A stretch of DNA of 64,000 nucleotides from Chloroflexota bacterium (lineage in GTDB: Bacteria > Chloroflexota > Dehalococcoidia > Bin125). Each line of letters begins with the position of its first letter. Positions within the stretch are counted from its first letter, which is position 1. The stretch lies in the NCBI GenBank assembly GCA_028873865.1, contig JAPPNI010000029.1:1-64000 (forward strand), in the 5' to 3' direction. The notes beneath the pieces were generated by a model. It saw only the letters and a list, made by a program, of their open reading frames with translations. It had not been told where the DNA came from and did not search any database. Below are positions 1 to 7,547 of the stretch, one piece after another. The position numbers and the translations under genes were made by a program.

Positions 1-502
1 GGACTTCCTGTCCGGCGCGGATGTCGGGGCCGAAGACGTCGAAGCTGCTGGGCAGATGTCCGTGGCCGTCGCCCTCGGCGGCGACGTTGGCGCCGGCGCC
101 TTCGTGAAAGACGAAGAGGGGGACGCGGTACTCGCGGGCCATGTCGGCGAGGAAGAGGCTCTTGAAGCGCTCCTGGGTGCTGATGTCGGCTGCGCCGCCG
201 CCGACCGTGAAGTCCTCGCCGCCGACCACGACCGAGCGGCCGTCGATTTTGGCCAGTCCGCCGATGTAGGGCAGTGGTTTGAAGTCCCTGAACTCGCGGT
301 CTTCGTAGTCGCCGTAGCCGGCGAGTCCGCCGATTTCGTGGAAGCTGCCCGGGTCGACGAGGGCGTCGATGCGATCGCGGATGGTCAGTTTGCCGAGCTC
401 ACGCTGGCGGTTGACGCGCTCCTCACCGCCCATTTTGAGCGCCAGCTTGCGGCGCAGATTGAGTTCATCGACTTCGGGTTGCCAGTTGGTTGGTTCGGAC
501 AT
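1..502 (-). CDS. Acyl-CoA carboxylase carboxyltransferase subunit (partial, 3' end cut)
   Basis: Reading the minus strand from the ATG at 502 gives a protein starting MSEPTNWQPEVDELN that stays open to the window edge (about 167 codons). It contains RREL/KLTIRDRIDALVDPGSFHEIG, then GGEDFTVGGGAADI and FVFHEGAGANV. This is the N-terminal half of the carboxyltransferase beta-type subunit of acetyl-, propionyl- or methylcrotonyl-CoA carboxylases, which moves CO2 from biotin to an acyl-CoA. The same KLTVRERIDLLTDPGGFQETG block occurs in the complete paralogue at 25042-26604. No biotin carboxylase or biotin carrier gene is in the window. The substrate cannot be told from this fragment. Confidence 0.88.
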   Translation of the reverse strand, partial: MSEPTNWQPEVDELNLRRKLALKMGGEERVNRQRELGKLTIRDRIDALVDPGSFHEIGGLAGYGDYEDREFRDFKPLPYIGGLAKIDGRSVVVGGEDFTVGGGAADISTQERFKSLFLADMAREYRVPLFVFHEGAGANVAAEGDGHGHLPSSFDVFGPDIRAGQEV

Positions 503-631
503 CGCGGGCTCCAAGGGTTCGGGCTCAACCTAGCAGGGCGGGCGGGCCGACTGGTTGAGCTGGGTTGGGGCGTGGTCGGGATGGCCGATCTGAGAGTCGG
601 CTGCAACGTTGAGTGTTCTGCGCTCAAGGGA

Positions 632-650
632 CGAAAAAAAGAAAACGGGC
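632..650 (-). terminator. T-tract element downstream of small gene (possible terminator)
   Basis: On the minus strand, directly after the stop codon of the 652-924 gene, lies GCCCGTTTTC followed by seven T. No convincing hairpin precedes the T run, so it is not a classical intrinsic terminator. A nearly identical GCCCG plus T-tract follows the related small gene at 34782-35078, which suggests it belongs to the gene unit. Confidence 0.4.
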
Positions 651-651
651 A

Positions 652-924
652 TTAGAGCGGATCGTCTTCTTCCTCAGCGCTTTCTTCGTCGCCGCCCGAC
701 TTGATCTCCTCGAGTATGCCCGTGACGTTGTCGAGGGCGCGTTTGACCTCTTCGGTGGAGCGGCCCGAGAACAAGGGCGGGGGCGTGGGGCGGTCCATGC
801 CGAGGATGCGGGCCATGAGGCGAAGCGCACCGAGCCTGACGTACGGGGTGGCGTTGGCGGCGAGGTCGCCGATCGCGTGGCGGATGGCACCGACCTCGAA
901 CGGGATGGGCGGGTTGCAAAGCAT
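652..924 (-). CDS. Small protein with acidic C-terminal tail, family unknown
   Basis: A 90-residue protein. The ATG at 924 is chosen because AGGAGA sits about nine bases upstream. An upstream in-frame start at 1029 would run through the promoter-like region. I do not recognise a family. The N-terminal two thirds (MLCNPPIPFEVGAIRHAIG, then GALRLMARILGMDRP) look helical. The last 20 residues are strongly acidic and end EEEDDPL. A second small protein at 34782-35078 ends EEDDDPL and also begins M-x-NP, so the two are probably relatives. The acidic tip followed by P and a hydrophobic residue resembles the C-terminal peptide of bacterial SSB (DDDIPF), but the rest is not an SSB fold. Expression may be LexA-type controlled (see 985-1005). 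Confidence 0.72.
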   Translation of the reverse strand: MLCNPPIPFEVGAIRHAIGDLAANATPYVRLGALRLMARILGMDRPTPPPLFSGRSTEEVKRALDNVTGILEEIKSGGDEESAEEEDDPL

Positions 925-984
925 GATGTTGTCTCCTGTGTCAGTCGCCGGAATCGAGTGCTGCGACCGAAATTCTGAGACTCC

Positions 985-1005
985 AGTGTAGCGAACACAT
1001 GTCCG
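985..1005 (-). promoter_or_regulatory. Candidate promoter with LexA-box-like operator
   Basis: The plus strand at 992-1005 reads CGAACACATGTCCG, which differs at one position from the Gram-positive LexA (DinR) box CGAAC-RNRY-GTTYG. On the minus strand it is followed at once by TACACT (985-990), a plausible -10 element for the 652-924 gene, whose ATG is about 60 bases further on. No good -35 is visible. A one-mismatch site can arise by chance in 64 kb, so support comes mainly from its position and from a similar arrangement at the related gene. Confidence 0.35.
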
Positions 1006-1043
1006 TATGGTGCGTGGGGCCGGCGGCAAGCGTGAAGTAGGAC

Positions 1044-1964
1044 TCAGGCGGAGGCGGCGGCTCCGAGCCAGCCGATCAACAGGAGTGGCATGGGGATCAC
1101 GACCAGCCAGCGTTGCAACCGGAGCCGGACTTCGGAGACCCGTCGCATCAGCATCCAGATGCAGAAGAGTCCGGCGATGATGAAGTAGAGCAGCGGACCG
1201 AGCAGCCAGGCGAGGTTGCCGCCGGAGAGATTGATCGACGCGGCGGACAGCGCCAGGGCGGCGGCGAGCACGGCCCAGGTCATCGAGATCGCTGTGTCGA
1301 TCCCCAGCCAGTGCAGGATGGATCGCGCGCCGTCAAAGTCGTCAATCTCGAAGTCGGGCAATTTGTAGATCATGAATGTGGCCATGCCGGTGAGGGCTCC
1401 GATCGGGATGACCCAGAACAGATGGGCGCTGGAGAGAGCCTCATCGGCGAGCTGAATGGCGCCGACTGGCAAGAGCACGCCGATCAGGGCGAAGGCCAGG
1501 AAGCCCAGCAGCGATCCGCGCCAGGCCACGCTGTAGAGCGCGCTGGCCGCGAGCATGGCCAGGCCGATGACGCCGACTCGCCAGTCGGCGGCGAATCCGA
1601 TCGCCACACCGAGCGCGAAGGGTATCGCTGCGGCAACGAGTGAAGCGCGGATGGTGACTTTGCCGGCCGGAATGGGCCGCATGAGACGGCTGGCCGAGTC
1701 GATCTCGGCGTCCAGCGCGTTGCCGAGCAGTGCGGCCGCATAGGTGAATGCGACGACCATGGCGCCGTACTGGAAGGGCAGACCCCACTCGAGCGAGCCT
1801 TCAGCCGCGGTGAGGACCATCAGCGCGGACGAGAAGAGCAACCAGCTGCCGGTGGCGGGACGGCACATCTCGAGCCAAGCGAAGGCGCGGCTGCGAGCGA
1901 CCCTGACTTGCCAAGGAACGTCCGACTCGGGCAGCGGGTTGCGATCGGGATCTGGTTCGTTCAC
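1044..1964 (-). CDS. UbiA-family prenyltransferase
   Basis: A 306-residue integral membrane protein with about eight to nine hydrophobic segments. The first Asp-rich motif is NALDAEIDS (residues 82-90), followed by RLMRPIPAG, which is the NxxxDxxxD plus RPI signature of UbiA enzymes. The second Asp-rich motif is KLPDFEIDDFDG (201-212). These enzymes bind Mg-prenyl diphosphate and transfer the prenyl chain to an aromatic or lipid acceptor at the membrane. The acceptor (quinone precursor, heme, chlorophyllide or archaeal-type lipid) cannot be told from sequence alone, and no quinone genes are adjacent. The start is GTG at 1964 with no strong ribosome binding site. Confidence 0.86.
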   Translation of the reverse strand: MNEPDPDRNPLPESDVPWQVRVARSRAFAWLEMCRPATGSWLLFSSALMVLTAAEGSLEWGLPFQYGAMVVAFTYAAALLGNALDAEIDSASRLMRPIPAGKVTIRASLVAAAIPFALGVAIGFAADWRVGVIGLAMLAASALYSVAWRGSLLGFLAFALIGVLLPVGAIQLADEALSSAHLFWVIPIGALTGMATFMIYKLPDFEIDDFDGARSILHWLGIDTAISMTWAVLAAALALSAASINLSGGNLAWLLGPLLYFIIAGLFCIWMLMRRVSEVRLRLQRWLVVIPMPLLLIGWLGAAASA

Positions 1965-2102
1965 AAGAGGCAGCTTATTCGGCAGTCGTCAGGTCGAGAG
2001 ACACTTCAGCGGATGTGTACGTTCAACACGCGGGTGAGTCCATATACTCGCTGCAATCGAATGGCCGGCAGTCAGCGGCGATAGCCGATAGAGGAGCATC
2101 CG

Positions 2103-2969
2103 ATGGCGATTATCAACATGGTCCGCGACTACGAACGAGTCGCCAAATTCCAGCTCGGCCGGTACGTGGGCCTCAAGGGGCCAGGGCTGGTCTGGATTAT
2201 TCCAATCATCCAGGCGGGAACCAAGGTCGACACCCGTGAGCAGTATTTCGATGTTCCGCCGCAACGCAACATCACCCGTGACAACGCCGGTGTCGATGTC
2301 GACTTCGTCGTCTACTTGCGGGTGATGGATCCCGAGCGCACAGTGCTCGAAGTTCGCGATTACCTGGGCGCTGCGCGCCAACTGGCCACGACCACGTTGC
2401 GTGCCGTGGTCGGTGAGATGGCATTGGACGAAGTCCTGTCTCGGCGCGACGACATCAACGATCAGATGCAGGTCAAGCTTGATGAGGTGACCAACCGCTG
2501 GGGCGTTAAGGTGACCGCGGTGGAGATCCGCGAGATCGAGCCGCCGCCGGCGATCGCCGAGGCGATGACCCGCCAGATGTCAGCGGAACGGACGCGGCGC
2601 GCGCAGATCACGGAGTCCGAGGGTTCGCGCGACGCGCAGATCAACGTGGCTCAAGGTGAGCGCCAGGCTGCGATCCTCGAGGCCGAGGGTGAGAAGCAGG
2701 CGCAGATCCTGCGCGCCGAGGGTCACCGGGAGGCGCAGATCCTCGAGGCACAGGGTTACGCCGACGCGCTGAATTCGATCAACGCTGCTGCCCAGATCGC
2801 GCACGGCAACACGATGGGTCTGCAGTACCTCGATACATTGCGCAACCTGGCGAACAGCGACAGCACCAAGTGGATCATCCCGATGGAGCTGACCAACGCG
2901 GCGCGGACGATCGCCGAGCGGCTGGGCGTCGGCGTGGCGTCGGGCAACGGCAACAACAACGAAGAGTAG
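2103..2969 (+). CDS. SPFH/stomatin-like protein (slipin type)
   Basis: A 288-residue protein starting at ATG 2103 with AGGAG about nine bases upstream. Residues 1-150 form an SPFH/band-7 domain (KGPGLVWIIPI, then FDVPPQRNITRDNAGVDVDFVVYLRV). Residues about 160-215 are an Ala/Glu/Gln-rich coiled coil made of repeated AEG-x-x-x-AQIL units, typical of stomatins. The C-terminus ends in a polar GNGNNNEE tail. Stomatins usually start with a membrane hairpin. Here only the short hydrophobic LVWIIPII stretch is present, so membrane attachment is unclear. The usual NfeD partner is not adjacent. A TATACT at 2043-2048 could be its -10 box. Likely role: membrane microdomain scaffolding or protease regulation. 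Confidence 0.88.
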   Translation: MAIINMVRDYERVAKFQLGRYVGLKGPGLVWIIPIIQAGTKVDTREQYFDVPPQRNITRDNAGVDVDFVVYLRVMDPERTVLEVRDYLGAARQLATTTLRAVVGEMALDEVLSRRDDINDQMQVKLDEVTNRWGVKVTAVEIREIEPPPAIAEAMTRQMSAERTRRAQITESEGSRDAQINVAQGERQAAILEAEGEKQAQILRAEGHREAQILEAQGYADALNSINAAAQIAHGNTMGLQYLDTLRNLANSDSTKWIIPMELTNAARTIAERLGVGVASGNGNNNEE

Positions 2970-2974
2970 GCGAG

Positions 2975-3697
2975 TTACTGCGGGCCGGCGTGCTCGTGGA
3001 CGAACTGGTGCATCTCGGACATGACGGTGTCGGGATCCTCGGCCAGGCCGTGGCCTCCGTCGGGGATCAGGACGAGCTTCTTGGGTTCGTTGGCTCGTTC
3101 GTAGATGTCTTCCGAGGCCATGTGGTGGAGGATGGCGTCGGCGGTGCCGTGGATGAGCAGCAGGGGCTTATTCATCTCTTCGACCTGGCGCGTGCCGAAC
3201 AGCTGCGGTGAGAGCGAGATGACGCCGCGGACCTGAGGCATGATCTGGGCGGTCTTGATCACTACGGCGCCGCCGAAGGAGTGTCCGGCGAGGATGATCC
3301 GTTCCGCGCCGACGCCGGTGAGGAATGAGCAGGCGCCGAGCAGATCGAGGACGCACTCCTCGAATTCTCCGGCGTTGCGGTAGTGGATGCGGAGGGTGGT
3401 GACGCCCTCTGCGGGCAGTTGTCCGGCCAGACGTTGATAGACGCTGTCGGCGGGGCCGCGGACCTCGTGCTCGCCGCCCATCGCTCCCGAGCAGGTGATC
3501 AGGGCTCCGGTCTGGCCCTCGGCGACATCGAGCAGTGCGCTGATCTCGCCGCGCGTCGTTCCCAGGCGGAGTTCCAGACGGGAGGGATCGGGTTCGCCCT
3601 CCTCGACCGGTCGTGGTCGGGCCTGAACGCCGGTGATGCTGAGGGTCAGATCTTCGGGCTCAGGTTCATCCGACGGTGGGTTGAGGCGAAAGGTCAT
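2975..3697 (-). CDS. Alpha/beta hydrolase, dienelactone-hydrolase-like
   Basis: A 240-residue cytoplasmic alpha/beta hydrolase without a signal peptide. The nucleophile elbow is AGHSFGG (Ser140). The acid is probably Asp187 in IHGTADAI and the base His216 in PDGGHGL, giving a complete triad in the usual order and spacing. An Asp/Glu/Pro-rich segment of about 40 residues precedes the fold. The substrate is unknown; relatives act on small esters, lactones or acyl groups. The gene converges on the SPFH gene with five bases between stops and lies upstream of, and in the same direction as, the aminotransferase gene's 3' end. Confidence 0.82.
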   Translation of the reverse strand: MTFRLNPPSDEPEPEDLTLSITGVQARPRPVEEGEPDPSRLELRLGTTRGEISALLDVAEGQTGALITCSGAMGGEHEVRGPADSVYQRLAGQLPAEGVTTLRIHYRNAGEFEECVLDLLGACSFLTGVGAERIILAGHSFGGAVVIKTAQIMPQVRGVISLSPQLFGTRQVEEMNKPLLLIHGTADAILHHMASEDIYERANEPKKLVLIPDGGHGLAEDPDTVMSEMHQFVHEHAGPQ

Positions 3698-3745
3698 GGC
3701 CGCAGGCTAGCGGCTGCTCCGAGGCGACTCGGCCTTGCTACTTGG

Positions 3746-5029
3746 CTACTTGGCTAGGGGGGCGTAGTGGAGGAAGCGTCCGATGCGTTCGAGCGCGTCC
3801 TCGATCTCGTCGTAGCTGGTGGCGTAGCAGGCGCGCACGTGTCCGGCGCCGGCCGCTCCGAAGGCGGAGCCGGGGACGACGGCGACCTGTTCCTGGATCA
3901 GCAGTTGCTCGGCGAACGTTTCGTCGTCGTAGCCGGTCTGGGCGACCGAGGGAAAGGCGTAGAACGCGCCGCGCGGCTCGGCGCAGGCGAGACCGAGCTT
4001 GTTGAATCCGCGCCACATGAGCTGGCGTCGGCGGTCGTATTCCTCGCGCATGGCGACGACGTACTCCTCGCCGGCGCGGACGGCTTCGAGGGCGGCGTAC
4101 TGGGCGACGGTGGGGGCGGACATCATCGCGTACTGGTGAATCTTGAGCATGCCGGCGAAGAGGTCGGAGGGCGCGGCGGCCCAAGCGACGCGCCAGCCGG
4201 TCATCGCGTGGGACTTGGAGAAGCCTCCGAGGGTGATCGTGCGCTCTTTCATCCCGGGCAAGGAGGCGATCGGGGTGTGTTCGAAGCCGCCGTAGACGAG
4301 GCGGTCGTAGATCTCGTCGGAGATGACGAGCAGGTCATGGCGGCGGGCGATGTCGGCGAGGGCTTCCAGGGTCGCCCGCTCGAGCACGGCGCCGGTGGGA
4401 TTGGAGGGATAGGCGACCAGGAGGGCCTTGGTCCGGGGCGTGATGGCTGCTTCGACCTCTTTGGGGTCGAGGACGAAGCCCTGGGAGGCTCGGGTGGTGA
4501 TCGAGACGGGCATGCCGCCGGCGAGGACGATTGCGGGAGCGTGGGCGGCGTATGAGGGGTCGGCGACGATCACTTCGTCACCGGGATTGATGATGGCACG
4601 GGCGGCGAGGTCGAGGCCCTCGGAGACGCCGGTGGTGATCAGTATCTCCTCGCGCGGATCCCATTCGACGCCGTAGCGGCGTTCGAGGTCGCGGGCGATC
4701 GCTTCGCGCAGCTCAAGCAGGCCGAGGTTGGAGGTGTAGTGAGTGTGTCCCTGCTCGATGGCGCGGATGCCGGCCTCGCTGATCGGCCAGGGGGTGACGA
4801 AATCGGGTTCGCCGACGCCGAGGGAGATCACGTGGTCCATCGAGGCGATGATGTCGAAGAAACGCCTGATGCCCGAGCCGGGCACGGCCTGCACGCGCTC
4901 GGCGATGCGAGTCGCCCCGTCAGCCGATCCTGTTCCTAGCGCCGCAGCCGCCGAGCCGGCACCCGCGGCGCCTGTACGCCGGGGATCGTCGTCGCTGGAA
5001 TATGAACGGTCGTTGGACGCTATCGGCAT
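3746..5029 (-). CDS. Class I/II pyridoxal-phosphate aminotransferase
   Basis: A 427-residue fold-type I aminotransferase of the aspartate/aromatic group. Visible signatures are GVGEPDFVTP (71-80), HYTSNLGLLELREAIA, the NPTG loop (210-213), the ISDEIYDRLVY segment with Asp238 and Tyr241, and the PLP-binding Lys272 in GGFSKSHAMTGWR. It transfers an amino group from an amino acid to a 2-oxo acid. The first about 40 residues are low-complexity Ala/Gly/Ser, unusual for the family; a shorter start is possible but no better ATG is present. It follows the Lrp/AsnC regulator gene by 45 bases in the same direction, a common pairing that suggests amino-acid-responsive control. Exact substrate unknown. 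Confidence 0.9.
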   Translation of the reverse strand: MPIASNDRSYSSDDDPRRTGAAGAGSAAAALGTGSADGATRIAERVQAVPGSGIRRFFDIIASMDHVISLGVGEPDFVTPWPISEAGIRAIEQGHTHYTSNLGLLELREAIARDLERRYGVEWDPREEILITTGVSEGLDLAARAIINPGDEVIVADPSYAAHAPAIVLAGGMPVSITTRASQGFVLDPKEVEAAITPRTKALLVAYPSNPTGAVLERATLEALADIARRHDLLVISDEIYDRLVYGGFEHTPIASLPGMKERTITLGGFSKSHAMTGWRVAWAAAPSDLFAGMLKIHQYAMMSAPTVAQYAALEAVRAGEEYVVAMREEYDRRRQLMWRGFNKLGLACAEPRGAFYAFPSVAQTGYDDETFAEQLLIQEQVAVVPGSAFGAAGAGHVRACYATSYDEIEDALERIGRFLHYAPLAK

Positions 5030-5074
5030 GGCTGAACTCGCTTTGAACTCGTTCCTGCTTCTGCGATTGACGGC

Positions 5075-5566
5075 TTAGAAGACGACCTTCTGACGGTCGT
5101 TCTGGAGGTCGGCGTCGATGTAGACGCCGTCTTCCTTGTAGCGGCGCATGAGGACGCGGGTGGTAGTGCCCTTGACGCCGGACATGGTGGCGAGGCGCTC
5201 GCCGACGAAGTCGGAGATGCCGCGCATGTTGTCGGCAGCGATCATGACCAGGAGGTCGTAGGCGCCGGAGACGAAGTAGACGGTCTGGACCTCGTCGAAG
5301 CGGGCGATGCGGCGTGCGACGGCGTTGTAGCCGACGTTGGGCTGCGGCTCGACGGTGACCTCGACGACGGCGTAGACGGTGGAGAGGCCGAGTGTTTCCC
5401 AGTTGATCTTGGCGCCGTAGCCGAGCACGATGTTGCGCTCTTCGGCTTCGCTGACCGCTTCGGCGACGTCGGCCTCACTGGCGTCGACGCGCTCGGCGAT
5501 CTGCGCCGGTGACTGGCGGGCATCGCGGGCGAGTTCGCGGAGCACGGGTTCGAGAATTGGATCCAT
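5075..5566 (-). CDS. Lrp/AsnC-family transcriptional regulator
   Basis: A 163-residue protein with an N-terminal winged helix-turn-helix (ELARDARQSPAQIAERV, then EADVAEAVSEAEERNIV) and a C-terminal RAM ligand-binding domain (VYAVVEVTVEP, then VYFVSGAYDLLVMI and TRVLMRRYKEDG). Members form octamers or other oligomers whose DNA binding answers to amino acids. The ATG at 5566 is preferred over a TTG one codon earlier. The gene lies directly upstream of the aminotransferase gene and probably regulates it, itself, or both. The strong ligand-domain match makes the family call safe; the ligand is not predictable. Confidence 0.9.
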   Translation of the reverse strand: MDPILEPVLRELARDARQSPAQIAERVDASEADVAEAVSEAEERNIVLGYGAKINWETLGLSTVYAVVEVTVEPQPNVGYNAVARRIARFDEVQTVYFVSGAYDLLVMIAADNMRGISDFVGERLATMSGVKGTTTRVLMRRYKEDGVYIDADLQNDRQKVVF

Positions 5567-5631
5567 CAAGATCGAACTTTACGTGAAGAAACCGGCAGTG
5601 TCAGTGCCGGACGGACTCTCACAATCTCTCG

Positions 5632-7122
5632 TTACGTTGAGCCAACAATCCCCGGTGGGAACGTGGGCCACTGCGTCAGTTGTTCGTAGGCGTTGGCGAC
5701 GCCCAACAGTGTGGTCTCGTTGAGGCGTTGACCAACGAATTGGAGTCCGACGGGCATGCCGCCCTCGCCGAATCCGCCCGGGACGGAGATCGCGGGGAGT
5801 CCGGCGATATTGGCCGGAATGGTGTAGATGTCGTTGAGGTACATCTGATACGGATCGGTGATTTCACCCTGCCGGAACGCAACCGTGGGCGCCGTAGGTG
5901 CGACGATCACGTCGTGTTTGGCGAAGACTCGGTCGAACTCTCGCCGAATCAGCGTGCGAACCTTCTGGGCCTGGAGATAGTAGGCGTCGTAGTAGCCGGC
6001 CGAGAGCGCGTAGGCGCCCAGCAAGATGCGGCGCTTGACCTCGCGCCCGAACCCGTGCTGGCGGGTGGCCTCCATGTCGGCCCACATCGACTCACCGCCG
6101 CGTGCGCCGTAGCCGTACTTGACACCGTCGAAGCGGGCCAGGTTGGCCGAGCATTCAGACGGGGCGAGGATGTAGTAGACCGGCAGGGCCATCGGCACGG
6201 ACGGCATCGAGGGGGTGCGGTCGATGATCGCGCCGTTGGCGGCGAGCAGATCGAGCGCCTTCTCAACCGCGGCCGAAACGTCCTCGTCCATTCCGTCGCC
6301 GAAGAATTCCTTGGGCGCAGCGACGCGCAGGCCGTCGATACCTCGGTCGAGTCGTTCACTGAAATCCGGCAGCGGTTCGTCGTAGCAGGTGGAATCGAGC
6401 GGGTCGGGTCCGGCGATGGCCTGGAGCAGCAGCGTGGCGTCCTCGACAGTGCTGGTAAAGGGTCCGATCTGGTCGAGCGAGCTGGCGAAGGCGATCAGGC
6501 CGTAGCGCGAGACGCGACCGTATGTCGGCTTGAGTCCGACCACGCCGCAGAATGAGGCGGGCTGGCGGATTGATCCGCCAGTGTCGGATCCGAGCGTGGC
6601 GATGCACTGTCTGGCGGCGACGGCGGCGGCCGAACCGCCGGAAGAGCCGCCGGGGACGCGCTCGTGATCCCAGGGGTTGGCAGTGGGAAACCAGGCCGAA
6701 TGCTCGGTGGAAGAGCCCATCGCGAACTCGTCCATGTTGAGCTTGCCGAGTGAGATCGCACCGGCCTCGCGCAGGCGCGAGACGACGGTCGCGTCGTAGG
6801 GCGGCACCAGGCTGTCCAACATTCGCGAGCCCGCCGTCGTGCGGACGCCCCTGGTCATCAGTACGTCTTTGAGGCCGATCGGCAGGCCGGTGAGCGGGGC
6901 CGTCGCGTCGCCGCTCGAGAGCAGGGTGTCCGCTTCGGCGGCCTGTTCGAGCGCCGACTCCGCGGTCACAGTGACGAATGCGCGGATGTCGTCGTCGGTT
7001 TCGGCGATGCGATCGAGGAACGTCTTCGTCAGCTGTTGAGATGTGACCTCGCCGTTGAGCAGGCGTTGACGGCCTTCGGCCAGGGTGATCGTGAGCAGGT
7101 CGGAGTCAATGGAGGTGGTCAT
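5632..7122 (-). CDS. gatA: Asp-tRNA(Asn)/Glu-tRNA(Gln) amidotransferase subunit A
   Basis: A 496-residue amidase-signature protein of normal GatA length. The Ser-cisSer-Lys triad is present: Lys85 in PIGLKD, Ser160 in VPGGSSGGS and Ser184 in SDTGGSIRQP. GatA releases ammonia from glutamine and passes it to GatB, which amidates mischarged Glu-tRNA(Gln) or Asp-tRNA(Asn). The start codon overlaps the gatC stop by four bases (ATGA), so the two are translationally coupled. gatB is not in this window. GatA rather than a generic amidase is favoured because gatC is directly coupled upstream. Confidence 0.95.
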   Translation of the reverse strand: MTTSIDSDLLTITLAEGRQRLLNGEVTSQQLTKTFLDRIAETDDDIRAFVTVTAESALEQAAEADTLLSSGDATAPLTGLPIGLKDVLMTRGVRTTAGSRMLDSLVPPYDATVVSRLREAGAISLGKLNMDEFAMGSSTEHSAWFPTANPWDHERVPGGSSGGSAAAVAARQCIATLGSDTGGSIRQPASFCGVVGLKPTYGRVSRYGLIAFASSLDQIGPFTSTVEDATLLLQAIAGPDPLDSTCYDEPLPDFSERLDRGIDGLRVAAPKEFFGDGMDEDVSAAVEKALDLLAANGAIIDRTPSMPSVPMALPVYYILAPSECSANLARFDGVKYGYGARGGESMWADMEATRQHGFGREVKRRILLGAYALSAGYYDAYYLQAQKVRTLIRREFDRVFAKHDVIVAPTAPTVAFRQGEITDPYQMYLNDIYTIPANIAGLPAISVPGGFGEGGMPVGLQFVGQRLNETTLLGVANAYEQLTQWPTFPPGIVGST

Positions 7123-7430
7123 GACTGATCGAGCACGGCGTGAACGCGGAAGTACTCGTCCTCGCGCTGAGGCGCGTTGGCCAGTATCTGTTCGCGCTCC
7201 ATCGCCGGAACTGAGGCGTCGTCGTCCTGGACATTGAGCAGGTCGGCGCCGTTGTTGGTCGGCGGCACGCCGGTGGTGTCGATCTCGGAGAGCGCGTCGA
7301 TGTGGAAGAGGATGCTGGCCAGTTCGCTGCGGAACTCTTCGACCTCGGAATCCGTCAATTCAATACGCACCAACGACGCGAGATGGCGCACCTGGGCGTT
7401 GGTGAATCGGGTGTCGTCGGCATCGGGCAT
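7119..7430 (-). CDS. gatC: Asp-tRNA(Asn)/Glu-tRNA(Gln) amidotransferase subunit C
   Basis: A 103-residue protein starting MPDADDTRFTNAQVRHLAS. It shows the GatC pattern: VRHLASLVRIELTDSEVEEF, then LFHIDALSEIDTTGVPP and the C-terminal REDEYFRVHAVLDQ. GatC wraps around the GatA-GatB interface and stabilises the complex. The frame is open much further upstream on this strand, but that region is antisense to the penicillin-binding protein gene, so the ATG at 7430 is chosen. The stop overlaps gatA by four bases. The divergent PBP gene begins 118 bases away. Confidence 0.93.
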   Translation of the reverse strand: MPDADDTRFTNAQVRHLASLVRIELTDSEVEEFRSELASILFHIDALSEIDTTGVPPTNNGADLLNVQDDDASVPAMEREQILANAPQREDEYFRVHAVLDQS

Positions 7431-7547
7431 GTTGGACAGCTCGGACGGTGCGGCAGGGAACGTTACTCGTGGGTGAAATGCAGCGTATCGCGCCTCCGAG
7501 TTCCAATGCATCCCACCTAATGTGGAGACTGAGACGGAGTACCGGGA

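Noticed and set aside
2600..2760. Tandem DNA repeat in the SPFH gene
   Set aside because: The repetition comes from the heptad-like coiled-coil AEG-AQIL units usual in stomatins, not from a separate element.
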